From Chryseobacterium sp. Tr-659 (GTDB lineage: Bacteria > Bacteroidota > Bacteroidia > Flavobacteriales > Weeksellaceae), in assembly GCF_011752975.1 (NCBI RefSeq), contig NZ_VWWP01000004.1, positions 1 through 64,000 on the forward strand: 64,000 nt of DNA. Reading direction: 5' to 3'. This document shows positions 38,043-46,871 of this stretch, one piece after another. A program made the translations under genes and the position numbers. Every line of letters begins with the position of its first letter. The stretch's first letter is position 1. The notes beneath the pieces were generated by a model. The model made no database searches and had not been told where the DNA came from. It was given only the letters and a program-made list of their open reading frames with translations.

Positions 38043-38411
38043 TTATTTTTTCTCTCCTTTCCAGCTTCCTGATCTTGCAGGTGTCGGAATGGAATTGGAC
38101 CAAGTTCCGTTTCCTTTTTTATCCGTAGTTAACGTTCCTCTGAATTCTCCTTTTGAGGGAAGCCCTACTGTTGCGTTAAGGTCTCCTGATTCACTTAAAT
38201 TACCGGAAATATTATAGTTTTCATTATTTACATCGGAATGCATTGTTCCTACCACTTTACCGCTGTCATCTACTACAAAGTTCCAGACTCCTTTGTCATT
38301 TCCGTCATAAGTGCCGGACCATGTTCCTACGTAGTCAAAAATGGTATCATCATTGGAGCTACAACCGATAAATAAAAACGCCGTTAAAAAAAGTAAAAAA
38401 ATTTTCTTCAT
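38043..38411 (-). CDS. Small lipoprotein, lipocalin-like beta-rich
   Basis: This 122-aa protein has a signal MKKIFLLFLTAFLFIGC with lipobox FIGC (Cys17). The body repeats GTWSGTYDG, GVWNFVVDDSG and GTLTTDKKGNGTW, suggesting a small beta-barrel like many Bacteroidetes GTWSG proteins. It probably sits in the outer membrane. Function unknown. Confidence 0.85.
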   Translation of the reverse strand: MKKIFLLFLTAFLFIGCSSNDDTIFDYVGTWSGTYDGNDKGVWNFVVDDSGKVVGTMHSDVNNENYNISGNLSESGDLNATVGLPSKGEFRGTLTTDKKGNGTWSNSIPTPARSGSWKGEKK

Positions 38412-38761
38412 AGTTTAAAGTAGTTTTATAACCTAAAATTTCTGTTATTTTCTGTTCGATTTCGTAATAATCTTGAGTTGCAGAAAACAAACTTTAATAT
38501 TTATTATTTTTTATTTCGTGCAAATCTACTAATTTTTTATTCAAATTATCTGAATTTTAATCAGTCCTCTATATCTTTATTAAAAATCAATATATTCCGG
38601 CTAAAATACAAATATTTTTCAAACAAAAACAGCTCTCTAAAATTTTGAGTTATCCTAAGTTTAAAAAACTCACTTCAATTTATATTAAGAATATTTAAAG
38701 TTGATGGCATATACATTTTAAGCAAATTTTAATTTTCATTGCATATATATTTCCTATATTA
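38412..38761. other. Divergent intergenic region
   Basis: This 350-nt AT-rich gap has no gene. Minus-strand TAGATTTG (38528-38521) is a -7 candidate for the lipoprotein gene, with TTTG only 13 nt further upstream. CTATATTAG near 38754 precedes the right-hand gene. Confidence 0.45.
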
Positions 38762-38791
38762 GTGAAAAATTTAAAATATTTACTCAATAAC

Positions 38792-39475
38792 ATGAAAACA
38801 AAGACATTTTTTTGGGCATCTTTTGCTTTTTTTAACAGTTTAAGTGCGCAGGTAGGAATTAATACAAATACTCCAACCCAAACTTTAGACATTAATGGTC
38901 AAGTTAGAGTAAGAGGATTATCCAATGCTGACGGGAAGATTGTAGCGGCGGATTCTCAAGGAGTTCTTACATTGATTTCGCCGGAAGAACTTTTTGCTCC
39001 GAAAGCATTATTGAATACTTCTATGTCTGCATCTGAACAAAGGCTGACTATTTATGAAGGAAAATGTTTTGTTCCTACTGACAATGCTTCATCTTGCACT
39101 GTTTCTTTAAACCATTATACTTCATGCCTAGGATTCAATAATCCTGTAGATACCCAGGTTGTGATTGGGCAAGGAATCAATACAGGTAACGGACAGTTTT
39201 TAGGTGTATGGACCGCGAGATATGTTGATAATAAAGGATTTTCTAATGCCACTCCTACTGCGAACCAGACGGCTCCTGACTATCCCAGAATTTCTTATCC
39301 GACAGCTAACAAGGTTAATTATTTAGGAAGCGGTGACTTTGCCGGACAATGTAATGCAGATTTTGTAACCACCATCAACCAGACCACCGGAGATATAAAG
39401 ATAGAATCTGTGAAACGAAGCATGTATGCTCATTTGGTGTATCTTATTAATATTGCCCGCTCCAGATCTTTATAA
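38792..39475 (+). CDS. Secreted protein with Chryseobacterium-type GINT repeat start
   Basis: I choose the ATG at 38792, giving the signal peptide MKTKTFFWASFAFFNSLSAQ. A GTG at 38762 would place ten residues before it. The mature start VGINTNTPTQTLDINGQVRV, NADGKIVAADSQGVL is shared by many flavobacterial surface or appendage proteins. The rest (~140 residues) is a unique beta-rich domain with four Cys. Function unknown; no T9SS tail is seen. Confidence 0.82.
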   Translation: MKTKTFFWASFAFFNSLSAQVGINTNTPTQTLDINGQVRVRGLSNADGKIVAADSQGVLTLISPEELFAPKALLNTSMSASEQRLTIYEGKCFVPTDNASSCTVSLNHYTSCLGFNNPVDTQVVIGQGINTGNGQFLGVWTARYVDNKGFSNATPTANQTAPDYPRISYPTANKVNYLGSGDFAGQCNADFVTTINQTTGDIKIESVKRSMYAHLVYLINIARSRSL

Positions 39476-39594
39476 TAAAACGATATTTGATTTCAGAAAC
39501 AGCTGCAATATTTTCATTGTGGCTGTTTCGCTTTTATAGAAGATACAGCTGAATTCTACCACAAATAATAATATAACTACTAATGTAATAAAAA

Positions 39595-39612
39595 GCCTCC
39601 GAATCCGGAGGC
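39595..39612 (-). terminator. Hairpin terminator, minus direction
   Basis: GCCTCCG/CGGAGGC stem with a 4-nt loop; on the minus strand it is followed by TTTTTATTA. It lies downstream of the RHS cassette. Confidence 0.7.
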
Positions 39613-39738
39613 AAAAACTATTGGGATGAATGAAAAACTTTGATTAAAAGTATGAAACATTCATTGGTATCTTTATGAGCCGAGTCATAATAAAGAAAAT
39701 CTTTATTTCTGGAAGTTTAATTTTAATATTTAACGAAT

Positions 39739-39765
39739 AAACGGGACTACCTTTGAGTCCCGTTT
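39739..39765. terminator. Terminator at the end of the second RHS cassette
   Basis: AAACGGGACT (39739-39748) and AGTCCCGTTT (39756-39765) pair perfectly. A/T runs on both sides allow use in both directions. Apart from these two hairpins the 342-nt gap holds nothing recognisable. Confidence 0.8.
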
Positions 39766-39817
39766 ATTTTAAACCTGAATAGAAATTATAATCTGTTTTT
39801 CAGCTTATATAAATTTA

Positions 39818-40225
39818 TTATTTTTTTGCCCATGATGGAAGCGCTTTCCATCCTTCCTTTGGGGCTTCTTTAATACTATCCGGAACAGGAATATTCGGAT
39901 AGATTGTAGAAAAAGAATGATCCTTTACTGAAAACTGCACTAAATACCTGCCAGGAATTTTTACCTCGGGATCTAAAGCATAAATATTCGTCTCATTATA
40001 GTTTTTCCCATCCACATTATAATTATACTCTATCCTTTTATAAGATATTACGGGCCAATACATTTTTGTTGCATACGCTATTGTGTAATTTCCTTCCTTT
40101 ATGGGAGATTGTTTTGTATAGATATACCAAAATAAGGGAGATATCACTATCAATAAAAATACGATATTCCATTTTGACTCTCTGACAAAAAAATAATAGT
40201 GTAGTTTTTCAAATAATTTTTTCAT
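39818..40225 (-). CDS. Small single-helix protein overlapping the RHS gene; immunity candidate
   Basis: This 135-aa protein has one membrane helix (~residues 18-36, VFLLIVISPLFWYIY) preceded by a basic N-terminus. A C-terminal domain with SYKRIEYNYNVDGKNYNETN follows, reminiscent of DUF3592-like membrane proteins. Its ATG overlaps the RHS stop as TAATG, showing translational coupling. A small gene directly behind an RHS gene with a variable tip is the classic position of an immunity gene, but no immunity family is recognised. Confidence 0.75.
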   Translation of the reverse strand: MKKLFEKLHYYFFVRESKWNIVFLLIVISPLFWYIYTKQSPIKEGNYTIAYATKMYWPVISYKRIEYNYNVDGKNYNETNIYALDPEVKIPGRYLVQFSVKDHSFSTIYPNIPVPDSIKEAPKEGWKALPSWAKK

Positions 40226-43200
40226 TATGGTACTCTGTTTTGAAGAGTTGCTCTGGTATAATCCGGTGTATTCATTAATACATTAGCCACCGCAGTCCCT
40301 GCAGTCTGTCCTAAGGTTGATGTAGTACTCATATATGATCCTACCACAATACTCTTGAATACCGGAGAAGATGTTATTCCATTTACCGCGGCTCCTCCCG
40401 CAATACTCAGACTTGCCTGCGTGGCATAAGTCCCTAAAGAAACTCCACCTGTAAATACTGATTTAGTGTCTGCTGCATTAACATTAATAGCAGTTGATAC
40501 CACAGCATTACCTATATAGCTCACTCCTGCACCTGCTAAGGCAGATTGTGTCAGATTAACATTCTTTATCGCTGATCCTAAGTTTCCACCATTGGTATTA
40601 AAATTAGCCGCAGCCTGTACTGAAGCATCTGTTAAAAACCTTGCACTAACGGCACTGGCGGTCATTTCTCCTGATACCGCAAACCCACCTAATCCACCAG
40701 TTGCAATAGCGATAGGAACACCAATGAACAAAGCTTTTTCCACACTTTCTAATTGTTTGCAGGCATTACAATTATTAATTGCCTCGCCTAATCTTGCTCT
40801 ATTAACATCGGTAAAATCTTCAGACCATTTTCCTTCAGTTCCTAATGTTACTTCAGATCCTGATTTAGAAGTATATTTATTATTGGTAACACCATCAGAA
40901 TAAGAGTCAAATCCATTTTTAGCGGCATCCGAAGCGTTCGTTATATCTGCTCTCCATTGCCATGTAGTACTTCCGTTAACATCTGTCTTCCCAACCCAGT
41001 CTGTTCCTCTTCTACCATCCGGATCAATAAATCTTATCGGATTATTAAATACATAATTATATGGACTATATCTTGTCATTTTCTCTGCCAAAGGATCTAC
41101 CGTTCCCCATCTTCCCAGCTCCGGCATATACATTCTGGCTCCGTAATCATACATCTTTGTCTCAGCCTGGTATTCTTTCCCATTATAAGCATAACTGTAA
41201 TTAGGAGACAATGAACCAAAGATATTCACTCCGTTATCACCAAACGTCAATCCGAAAGGATAGTAATCATTCGTCCGGTCAACCACTGCATTGTTATTAA
41301 TCCCTTGGTAGAAAGCCAGACGGATATTACCCAGATGATCTTTATACTGGTAAATATACTTATTTTGAACAAAATCAAAATAACCTTCTGTAGTTGGTAC
41401 AAACTGAAGGACCGAGGTTGGAGGAGCAGGATCAAAGATTATTCCTGAAGATTCCCCTGTATACTGAAAACCATCAAGATAATCTGTCATCGTGGTCACG
41501 CTATTATTATTTCTTCCTGAAAAATAACTGTAATCCTTATGCAGCTTAGCTCCATCCGCTCTGTAAAGATAGGAGATATTCTCCATTAAATAATTTCCAA
41601 ATCTATCAGCAATTGTCGTCTTTTTCTTTATCCTGTTTGGTAAATTAAGCGGGTTATACGCTATTTCTGAAATCCTCTTATCATCATGATCGGTCATATT
41701 ACCGTTATTATCATAATGAATAAGTGATCCTGAAGTATCAGGGTAGCCAAAATGGTTCAATGAAGAATCCGTAACAGTATCAAGGCGGTTACCAGTGTAA
41801 ACATACGATAGATTATCGATCAGCTCTGCTCCTACGTTAGCTGCGTTTCTATATCTTTTAAGGCTTGCTATATTTCCATTGAGATCATAGGTTGTACTTT
41901 CGTTATAATAATTGTTCTGAGGAACAGAAGTGTCCGGTTCTGAATAAATTCCTTCTGTTAGTCTGCTTAATTTATCATATTTGTAATTATATCTTTTAAG
42001 AATATTATCACGAGACGTTCTCCAGTCAACTTCCGTTATATTACCGTTGAACCTTCCGGAAGACACATTTGAGTAGACAGGAGAGGTATATTTTACTTCA
42101 TAACCGAATAACTTTCCGTTAAGATTAGCCGGATCATTGATTTTCGTCATCCAGCCACGGATATTATACTTGAAATCCATCTGCTGAAGCGGAGCTGCCG
42201 CCGCAATTCCTCCTACTTTTTTATTTTCCAGCTGAGAAAGTTCATTGTACTTATTCTGGGTCAAGAACTCTACGGGATTACTTCCCACCTGGTGGGTGTG
42301 TACCAGCAATCTGTTCTGATCGTCATAATCAAAAGTCTCTTTTATCGTGACTTCTGGATCCATGGCCAAACGACTATGTTTGGTGATCGTTGTCTTGGCA
42401 ACTCCTGAAAAGTCCAGCTGCGATTCTACATAGGTATGTCCTCCCAAATGATTCACAGAGTAACTCCCTATACTTCTTCCTTTGGTGTCGTAATAACTGT
42501 AATTCTTTGTCCAGCTGTCGTTTTCAATATTCTTTATATAGGTAGCTGTAGGAAGACTTTTGGTACTAAAAGTCTGTGAAATGTCATCACCAAGAGTGGG
42601 TTGTGAAAATGTATTGGCAAATACCGGACTTCCTGAGGGATAGGTATCATAATAGTTAATGGTATATACTTTTTCTATATTTTCTCCAGGATAGCCGGAA
42701 TTAGTGTAATTAATCGTCATCCCTTCAAAATTAAACCCCGTGCTGCTACGTTCCTCTGTAGCAGGACGTCCGTTATCTATATGCTGGTAAATGCTGTTCT
42801 GAACCTGTTGACGTGTAAATTGCGCTCCTATGTTCGCTATACCTGAAAATATAACACGTGAGTACTTGTCATATTTATTGAACATCCATTTCCCTGAAGC
42901 ACGCATATTCGCATCCTGGGTCATGATAAGACGGTCGGCTTTATCATACGTCATATATTCCCAGCCTTTCCCGGGAAGTTTCTTCTCAACAAGCCTTCCT
43001 TTGCCATCATAACGGTACTGATAGCACAAGCTGTTCAGAAGGTCTTCGGTAACGGGTTTGTGAATGGCATTGGGTGGAAGAACAAATGCCAGCTGGTTAT
43101 ATTCATTATACACATAATATGTATCTATTTCTACAGTTTCGCTTACTTTTCTTACCAGAATTAGCTGACCCTGACCGTTTTTAAATTCAATGGTCTTATT

Positions 43201-43851
43201 GCCATCTTCATCAGTAATGGTATTTTTATACAACTGACCAGGGGCATAAACGGTGGCTGAAGAAAGGCTCAACTGGCTCTTGGTGGCTCCCCCATCCCAT
43301 GTGGTGGTGGTTATATACTGATAGACTTCATTAGACAGATTGGCATCATAATCAAATTTAGCGGGCTGGTTACTCCAGGCATTGCCTACCTGAACCTGTT
43401 GCTGAATTCTGTCTAAAGGAGAGTTTTCAAGAATCTTTTCTGAAAAGGCTTTTTCTCCGGTGTACATCCCTGCCGCATCGTTTACAGGGAAATCTACCAA
43501 AGAGGAGTTTTGAGGATAGATACTCCCGTTCTGGCTCCCGGACTGAGGCACGGGAAGATAGTCGCGGGTATGTCTCCCAAAGGAATCATACACAATGGGT
43601 GTAACCACATCTTTACCTGAGGGCGAAGCTTTGATTCCAACAACCTGCTTGACTCTCCCCAAGCCGTCAAAAAACTGAACACTCTGGATTTGACGCGCAC
43701 TAGCATCACTCTGGGTTTTGGCTTCTAAATAGGTCCTTGTATATATATAATTTTCTGTAGTGGTACTGGCTAATCCGGAAGGCAGCTGAACCTGTGCCTT
43801 AATGGTACTCATCAGTAAAAGAGTACTTATGGGGATTATTAATTTTTTCAT
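40225..43851 (-). CDS. RHS repeat-associated core protein, DUF6443, with variable tip
   Basis: This 1208-aa secreted protein has a signal peptide and then DUF6443 (VQFFDGLGRVKQVV, DYLPVPQSG). Long YD repeats follow (YDDQNRLLVHTHQ, YKYDKLSRLTEGIY, HYDNNGNMTDHDDKRI). The RHS core at ~residues 835-945 includes KDHLGNIRLAFYQ, DYYPFGLTFG, YNGKEYQAE, YDYGARMYMPELGRW and FIDPDGR. After the core a unique tip (~947-1208) starts RGTDWVGKTD and becomes Gly/Ala-rich and hydrophobic (GVPIAIATGGLGGFAVSGE). I do not recognise a toxin fold in it. It is last but one in the cassette, 9 nt after the 1001-aa gene. Confidence 0.92.
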   Translation of the reverse strand: MKKLIIPISTLLLMSTIKAQVQLPSGLASTTTENYIYTRTYLEAKTQSDASARQIQSVQFFDGLGRVKQVVGIKASPSGKDVVTPIVYDSFGRHTRDYLPVPQSGSQNGSIYPQNSSLVDFPVNDAAGMYTGEKAFSEKILENSPLDRIQQQVQVGNAWSNQPAKFDYDANLSNEVYQYITTTTWDGGATKSQLSLSSATVYAPGQLYKNTITDEDGNKTIEFKNGQGQLILVRKVSETVEIDTYYVYNEYNQLAFVLPPNAIHKPVTEDLLNSLCYQYRYDGKGRLVEKKLPGKGWEYMTYDKADRLIMTQDANMRASGKWMFNKYDKYSRVIFSGIANIGAQFTRQQVQNSIYQHIDNGRPATEERSSTGFNFEGMTINYTNSGYPGENIEKVYTINYYDTYPSGSPVFANTFSQPTLGDDISQTFSTKSLPTATYIKNIENDSWTKNYSYYDTKGRSIGSYSVNHLGGHTYVESQLDFSGVAKTTITKHSRLAMDPEVTIKETFDYDDQNRLLVHTHQVGSNPVEFLTQNKYNELSQLENKKVGGIAAAAPLQQMDFKYNIRGWMTKINDPANLNGKLFGYEVKYTSPVYSNVSSGRFNGNITEVDWRTSRDNILKRYNYKYDKLSRLTEGIYSEPDTSVPQNNYYNESTTYDLNGNIASLKRYRNAANVGAELIDNLSYVYTGNRLDTVTDSSLNHFGYPDTSGSLIHYDNNGNMTDHDDKRISEIAYNPLNLPNRIKKKTTIADRFGNYLMENISYLYRADGAKLHKDYSYFSGRNNNSVTTMTDYLDGFQYTGESSGIIFDPAPPTSVLQFVPTTEGYFDFVQNKYIYQYKDHLGNIRLAFYQGINNNAVVDRTNDYYPFGLTFGDNGVNIFGSLSPNYSYAYNGKEYQAETKMYDYGARMYMPELGRWGTVDPLAEKMTRYSPYNYVFNNPIRFIDPDGRRGTDWVGKTDVNGSTTWQWRADITNASDAAKNGFDSYSDGVTNNKYTSKSGSEVTLGTEGKWSEDFTDVNRARLGEAINNCNACKQLESVEKALFIGVPIAIATGGLGGFAVSGEMTASAVSARFLTDASVQAAANFNTNGGNLGSAIKNVNLTQSALAGAGVSYIGNAVVSTAINVNAADTKSVFTGGVSLGTYATQASLSIAGGAAVNGITSSPVFKSIVVGSYMSTTSTLGQTAGTAVANVLMNTPDYTRATLQNRVP

Positions 43852-43860
43852 GGAGGGGTA

Positions 43861-46800
43861 TTAGTTTTTATAGTTGTATTTCATTTCCTTCAAAAGCTTT
43901 CCGTTGGAATCTATTACTTTTTCCAGACGGTTCGAGGTATCATAGAGGTAACTCTCCCGAATGCCTGAAGGCGGCGTAATGCTTGTTACTCCGATAAGCG
44001 GATTGTAAGTATAGGTTGTGATCTGATAGTTGGAAAGATTACTGTTCTGCCTGAAGTTTTCCAAAGAAGAAAGCAATATTCCTTCTTTACTTGGGTCTGC
44101 AGCATCTGCATCTGAATCATTTACAATAGTGGTAATAACTCCCAAGCCAACCAGTTGATCATAGGTTGCTCCTTCTACTCTGGCTATCGGCTGCGTATTG
44201 TTATATCCCCATATAAAGCTTACAGGAGAACCATCTTTGGTGGTGTACTGTAAAAGATTACCTTTGGAATCATACTTATCATAAGTTATATCAGTTTGCG
44301 AAGCAAAAATATTGGATAAATCATAAGACCTGGTAAACATTGGCAATATCAATCCTGAAGTTTTGGTATTAGCTTCTTGCTGGCTCGCCGGATATATCGT
44401 TTCTGATTTAGAAATAGGAGTATAATAATTTTTTCTGGCCTCAACAGATACTGGAATTCCTACCATATTTTTTGAAATCATCAAACTATTATTAACATTT
44501 GCATCATTGGCATATGCCAGCTGTTTTTCTACTGCATTATTATCCGGAGAGATTGTTCTTTCTATTGTTAAATTGAGGTTGAAACCGCTTTCATGCAGAT
44601 AGTCTGTTTTGGTGGTAAGTATTTTATCACCCAAATAATCTTTTGTGGTGCTTGAGATCAGGAAATAAGGATAGGCAAATTCTTTCTGATAATGAATCCA
44701 CGATGAAAGCTGGTGTACTCTTGTAAAGTATCTATTTTGCAGTAAAGAGTGGTAGCTTAATGATGAATATGTATTGCTTATTTCTTTGATAACATTATTG
44801 TTATTAAACATCTGTGTTTTCAATAGCTTCCCACGCTGATATTCATTAGAATTATGCCTGATAAAGAAATTTTTTGTCAGTTTATAAGGTTTAACATCAT
44901 CAGAAAGGTTTACATTACTTTGCTCAATAAGTACATCCGGATTGGTAGAATAATCACTGAAAAAATATTTTTTCTGCAATGTATTATTTACTAACTCCGC
45001 AACTTCGCTATAGCTTATTGGTGAAGAACTTAATGAGTTTTCTGAAATATTTTGTGCTGTTTCTGTTAAAACCTGTGTACGTCCTGATCCTATATTTTTA
45101 TAATCTATATAGTTCATGTACCTGAACATCTGCGTTGAAATACCACTTGATTCAGTTGATCCGGAGCCATAGTCTTTTATATATTTAAAATCTCTTACCA
45201 CGGTATTTACCCCGTCAGAATCAACAATTTTACTAATACGGGCTCCGCCAACACTTCCTGATTCAGTTTTCACATAAGGGAAAAAGTCTGAAGAAAAGTC
45301 TTTTTCCACTTTTTTGGAATACGCATGAGGTTCATAATAGAATGTTGAACTTCCTCCAGTTGGATAAGTGGCAACTTTTAACAATCCCGTACTTACCAGC
45401 CCCGGATTGGCATTTCTGGAGGTACCGGTAATTTGATAATCTCCGGTATCTGCATTAAAATTATATTTGGGGATCAGATAATTATTATTTTCATCCTGCC
45501 CGTTCCAGTATCCCCAAAAATCAATTCCTAATGTAGTTTCTTTTGGAAGTGTTTCTTTACTATAATAATCAAAGGTATATTTTTTATTATTCTGAAAGTT
45601 AACTGCTGTCAGAAAGAATCTGTCTTTATTTCTGTAATATTCAAAATCTATTTTTTTTACCATAAGATTTTGATCTTTAATTTCAATACTGCTCAACTTT
45701 AAAGGCTGATAACTATTATCATTGGATTGATAACGTGTATAATTAAAGCCTACAAGCTGCCTTCCATCTAAGGATATCTTTGAAGGAAAAACTTTTTTAG
45801 TAAGAGTATATTGGAAATAAGGTGCCTGGTAAGAGAAACCGCTACCATCACCCCAAACATGATTACCACCCATGCTGGTGTCATAATTGTAGCTGAAGCG
45901 CTGATTTTCCTGGCTGACATATTTATTGTAATCAAATAGTTCTTCTACAAAGTCAAATGTAGAGTGCTGAGGAGGTGGAACCGATGTACAAAAGTTACCT
46001 AAACTGGGCATTTCAAAATTGCCATCTATCTTTTTATATTTTAGATATTCTATTTCTAATACATGATTATTAGGATATTCAACTTTTCTTAAATACCAGC
46101 TGTTGATTGAAAAAATCCCCTGGCCATTTGGAAGAAAATGGGCAGGATCTTTGGAGTTTCCCATTTGATAAGAAATCTCAAGATTGGTATGGTTTCCTCC
46201 AAAATAGTATTTGATACCCCTCCCATCAGTAATAACAATTTCTGAGTTTTCCGGAGTACAGGCGTAATTTTGCTGACTACTTAAATTAGAAACATCTACT
46301 TTTAAGTTCATATCTTCTGAAACAGCGATCGGAATTCCATTATTCCCGATATAGAAATATCCGGAAACTCCCATGAAATTAAAATTGAATTTGTCTGGTT
46401 TAAGTTCATACTGATAACCTCCTACAGATACATGATCTTTCCAATAAGAAGAACTGTAATTTCCTGTATAAACATCAAAATTCGATTTGGGGCTTAATCT
46501 TGCTCCCACAAGAAAACCTTTTGATGAGAATGTACTTTCGGATGAATCTGAATCATCAGCAATTCCATTAACATCTCTTGAAATAACACCTCCAAAATTT
46601 AAAAACCAGTTCTGTCCTACATAATTTGATTTTTTATTAGGGATAAATCCTGAAGAATTATACCCTAATGTCAGGTTAAAATCTCCAATTGAGTTGAAAT
46701 TTCCTGCAAATAACGGAATACTTAAATCAATTCCTCCAACATTTAAATTAACCGGAATATTCCCGTACCTCTCCATCTCGTAACTTTGAGGAGATTTCAC

Positions 46801-46866
46801 ATTGACAGTTTGAGAGTTATATAAAGAAGAAAGCAGTAACGAAACTAATATTATATTCTTTTTCAT
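43861..46866 (-). CDS. Large secreted YD/RHS-like protein, cassette copy 2
   Basis: This 1001-aa protein has a signal peptide (MKKNIILVSLLLSSLYNSQ) and a long beta-rich body homologous to the 1268-aa protein at 338-4144. Shared are the N-terminal SYEMERYGNIPVNLNVGGID-type start, SKNMVGIPVS, YDKYDSKGNLLQYTTKDG and the final SGIRESYLYDTSNRLEKVID. It ends just after that YD motif and lacks the DUF5977-type tail of the other copy. It contains no RHS core. It lies between the T9SS gene (5 nt) and the RHS gene (9 nt). Function unknown. Confidence 0.88.
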   Translation of the reverse strand: MKKNIILVSLLLSSLYNSQTVNVKSPQSYEMERYGNIPVNLNVGGIDLSIPLFAGNFNSIGDFNLTLGYNSSGFIPNKKSNYVGQNWFLNFGGVISRDVNGIADDSDSSESTFSSKGFLVGARLSPKSNFDVYTGNYSSSYWKDHVSVGGYQYELKPDKFNFNFMGVSGYFYIGNNGIPIAVSEDMNLKVDVSNLSSQQNYACTPENSEIVITDGRGIKYYFGGNHTNLEISYQMGNSKDPAHFLPNGQGIFSINSWYLRKVEYPNNHVLEIEYLKYKKIDGNFEMPSLGNFCTSVPPPQHSTFDFVEELFDYNKYVSQENQRFSYNYDTSMGGNHVWGDGSGFSYQAPYFQYTLTKKVFPSKISLDGRQLVGFNYTRYQSNDNSYQPLKLSSIEIKDQNLMVKKIDFEYYRNKDRFFLTAVNFQNNKKYTFDYYSKETLPKETTLGIDFWGYWNGQDENNNYLIPKYNFNADTGDYQITGTSRNANPGLVSTGLLKVATYPTGGSSTFYYEPHAYSKKVEKDFSSDFFPYVKTESGSVGGARISKIVDSDGVNTVVRDFKYIKDYGSGSTESSGISTQMFRYMNYIDYKNIGSGRTQVLTETAQNISENSLSSSPISYSEVAELVNNTLQKKYFFSDYSTNPDVLIEQSNVNLSDDVKPYKLTKNFFIRHNSNEYQRGKLLKTQMFNNNNVIKEISNTYSSLSYHSLLQNRYFTRVHQLSSWIHYQKEFAYPYFLISSTTKDYLGDKILTTKTDYLHESGFNLNLTIERTISPDNNAVEKQLAYANDANVNNSLMISKNMVGIPVSVEARKNYYTPISKSETIYPASQQEANTKTSGLILPMFTRSYDLSNIFASQTDITYDKYDSKGNLLQYTTKDGSPVSFIWGYNNTQPIARVEGATYDQLVGLGVITTIVNDSDADAADPSKEGILLSSLENFRQNSNLSNYQITTYTYNPLIGVTSITPPSGIRESYLYDTSNRLEKVIDSNGKLLKEMKYNYKN

Positions 46867-46871
46867 GTATT

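Noticed and set aside
40592..40903. Plus-strand open frame of 103 codons opposite the RHS tip
   Set aside because: Fully inside the RHS gene in the opposite direction, with no start signal or family match.
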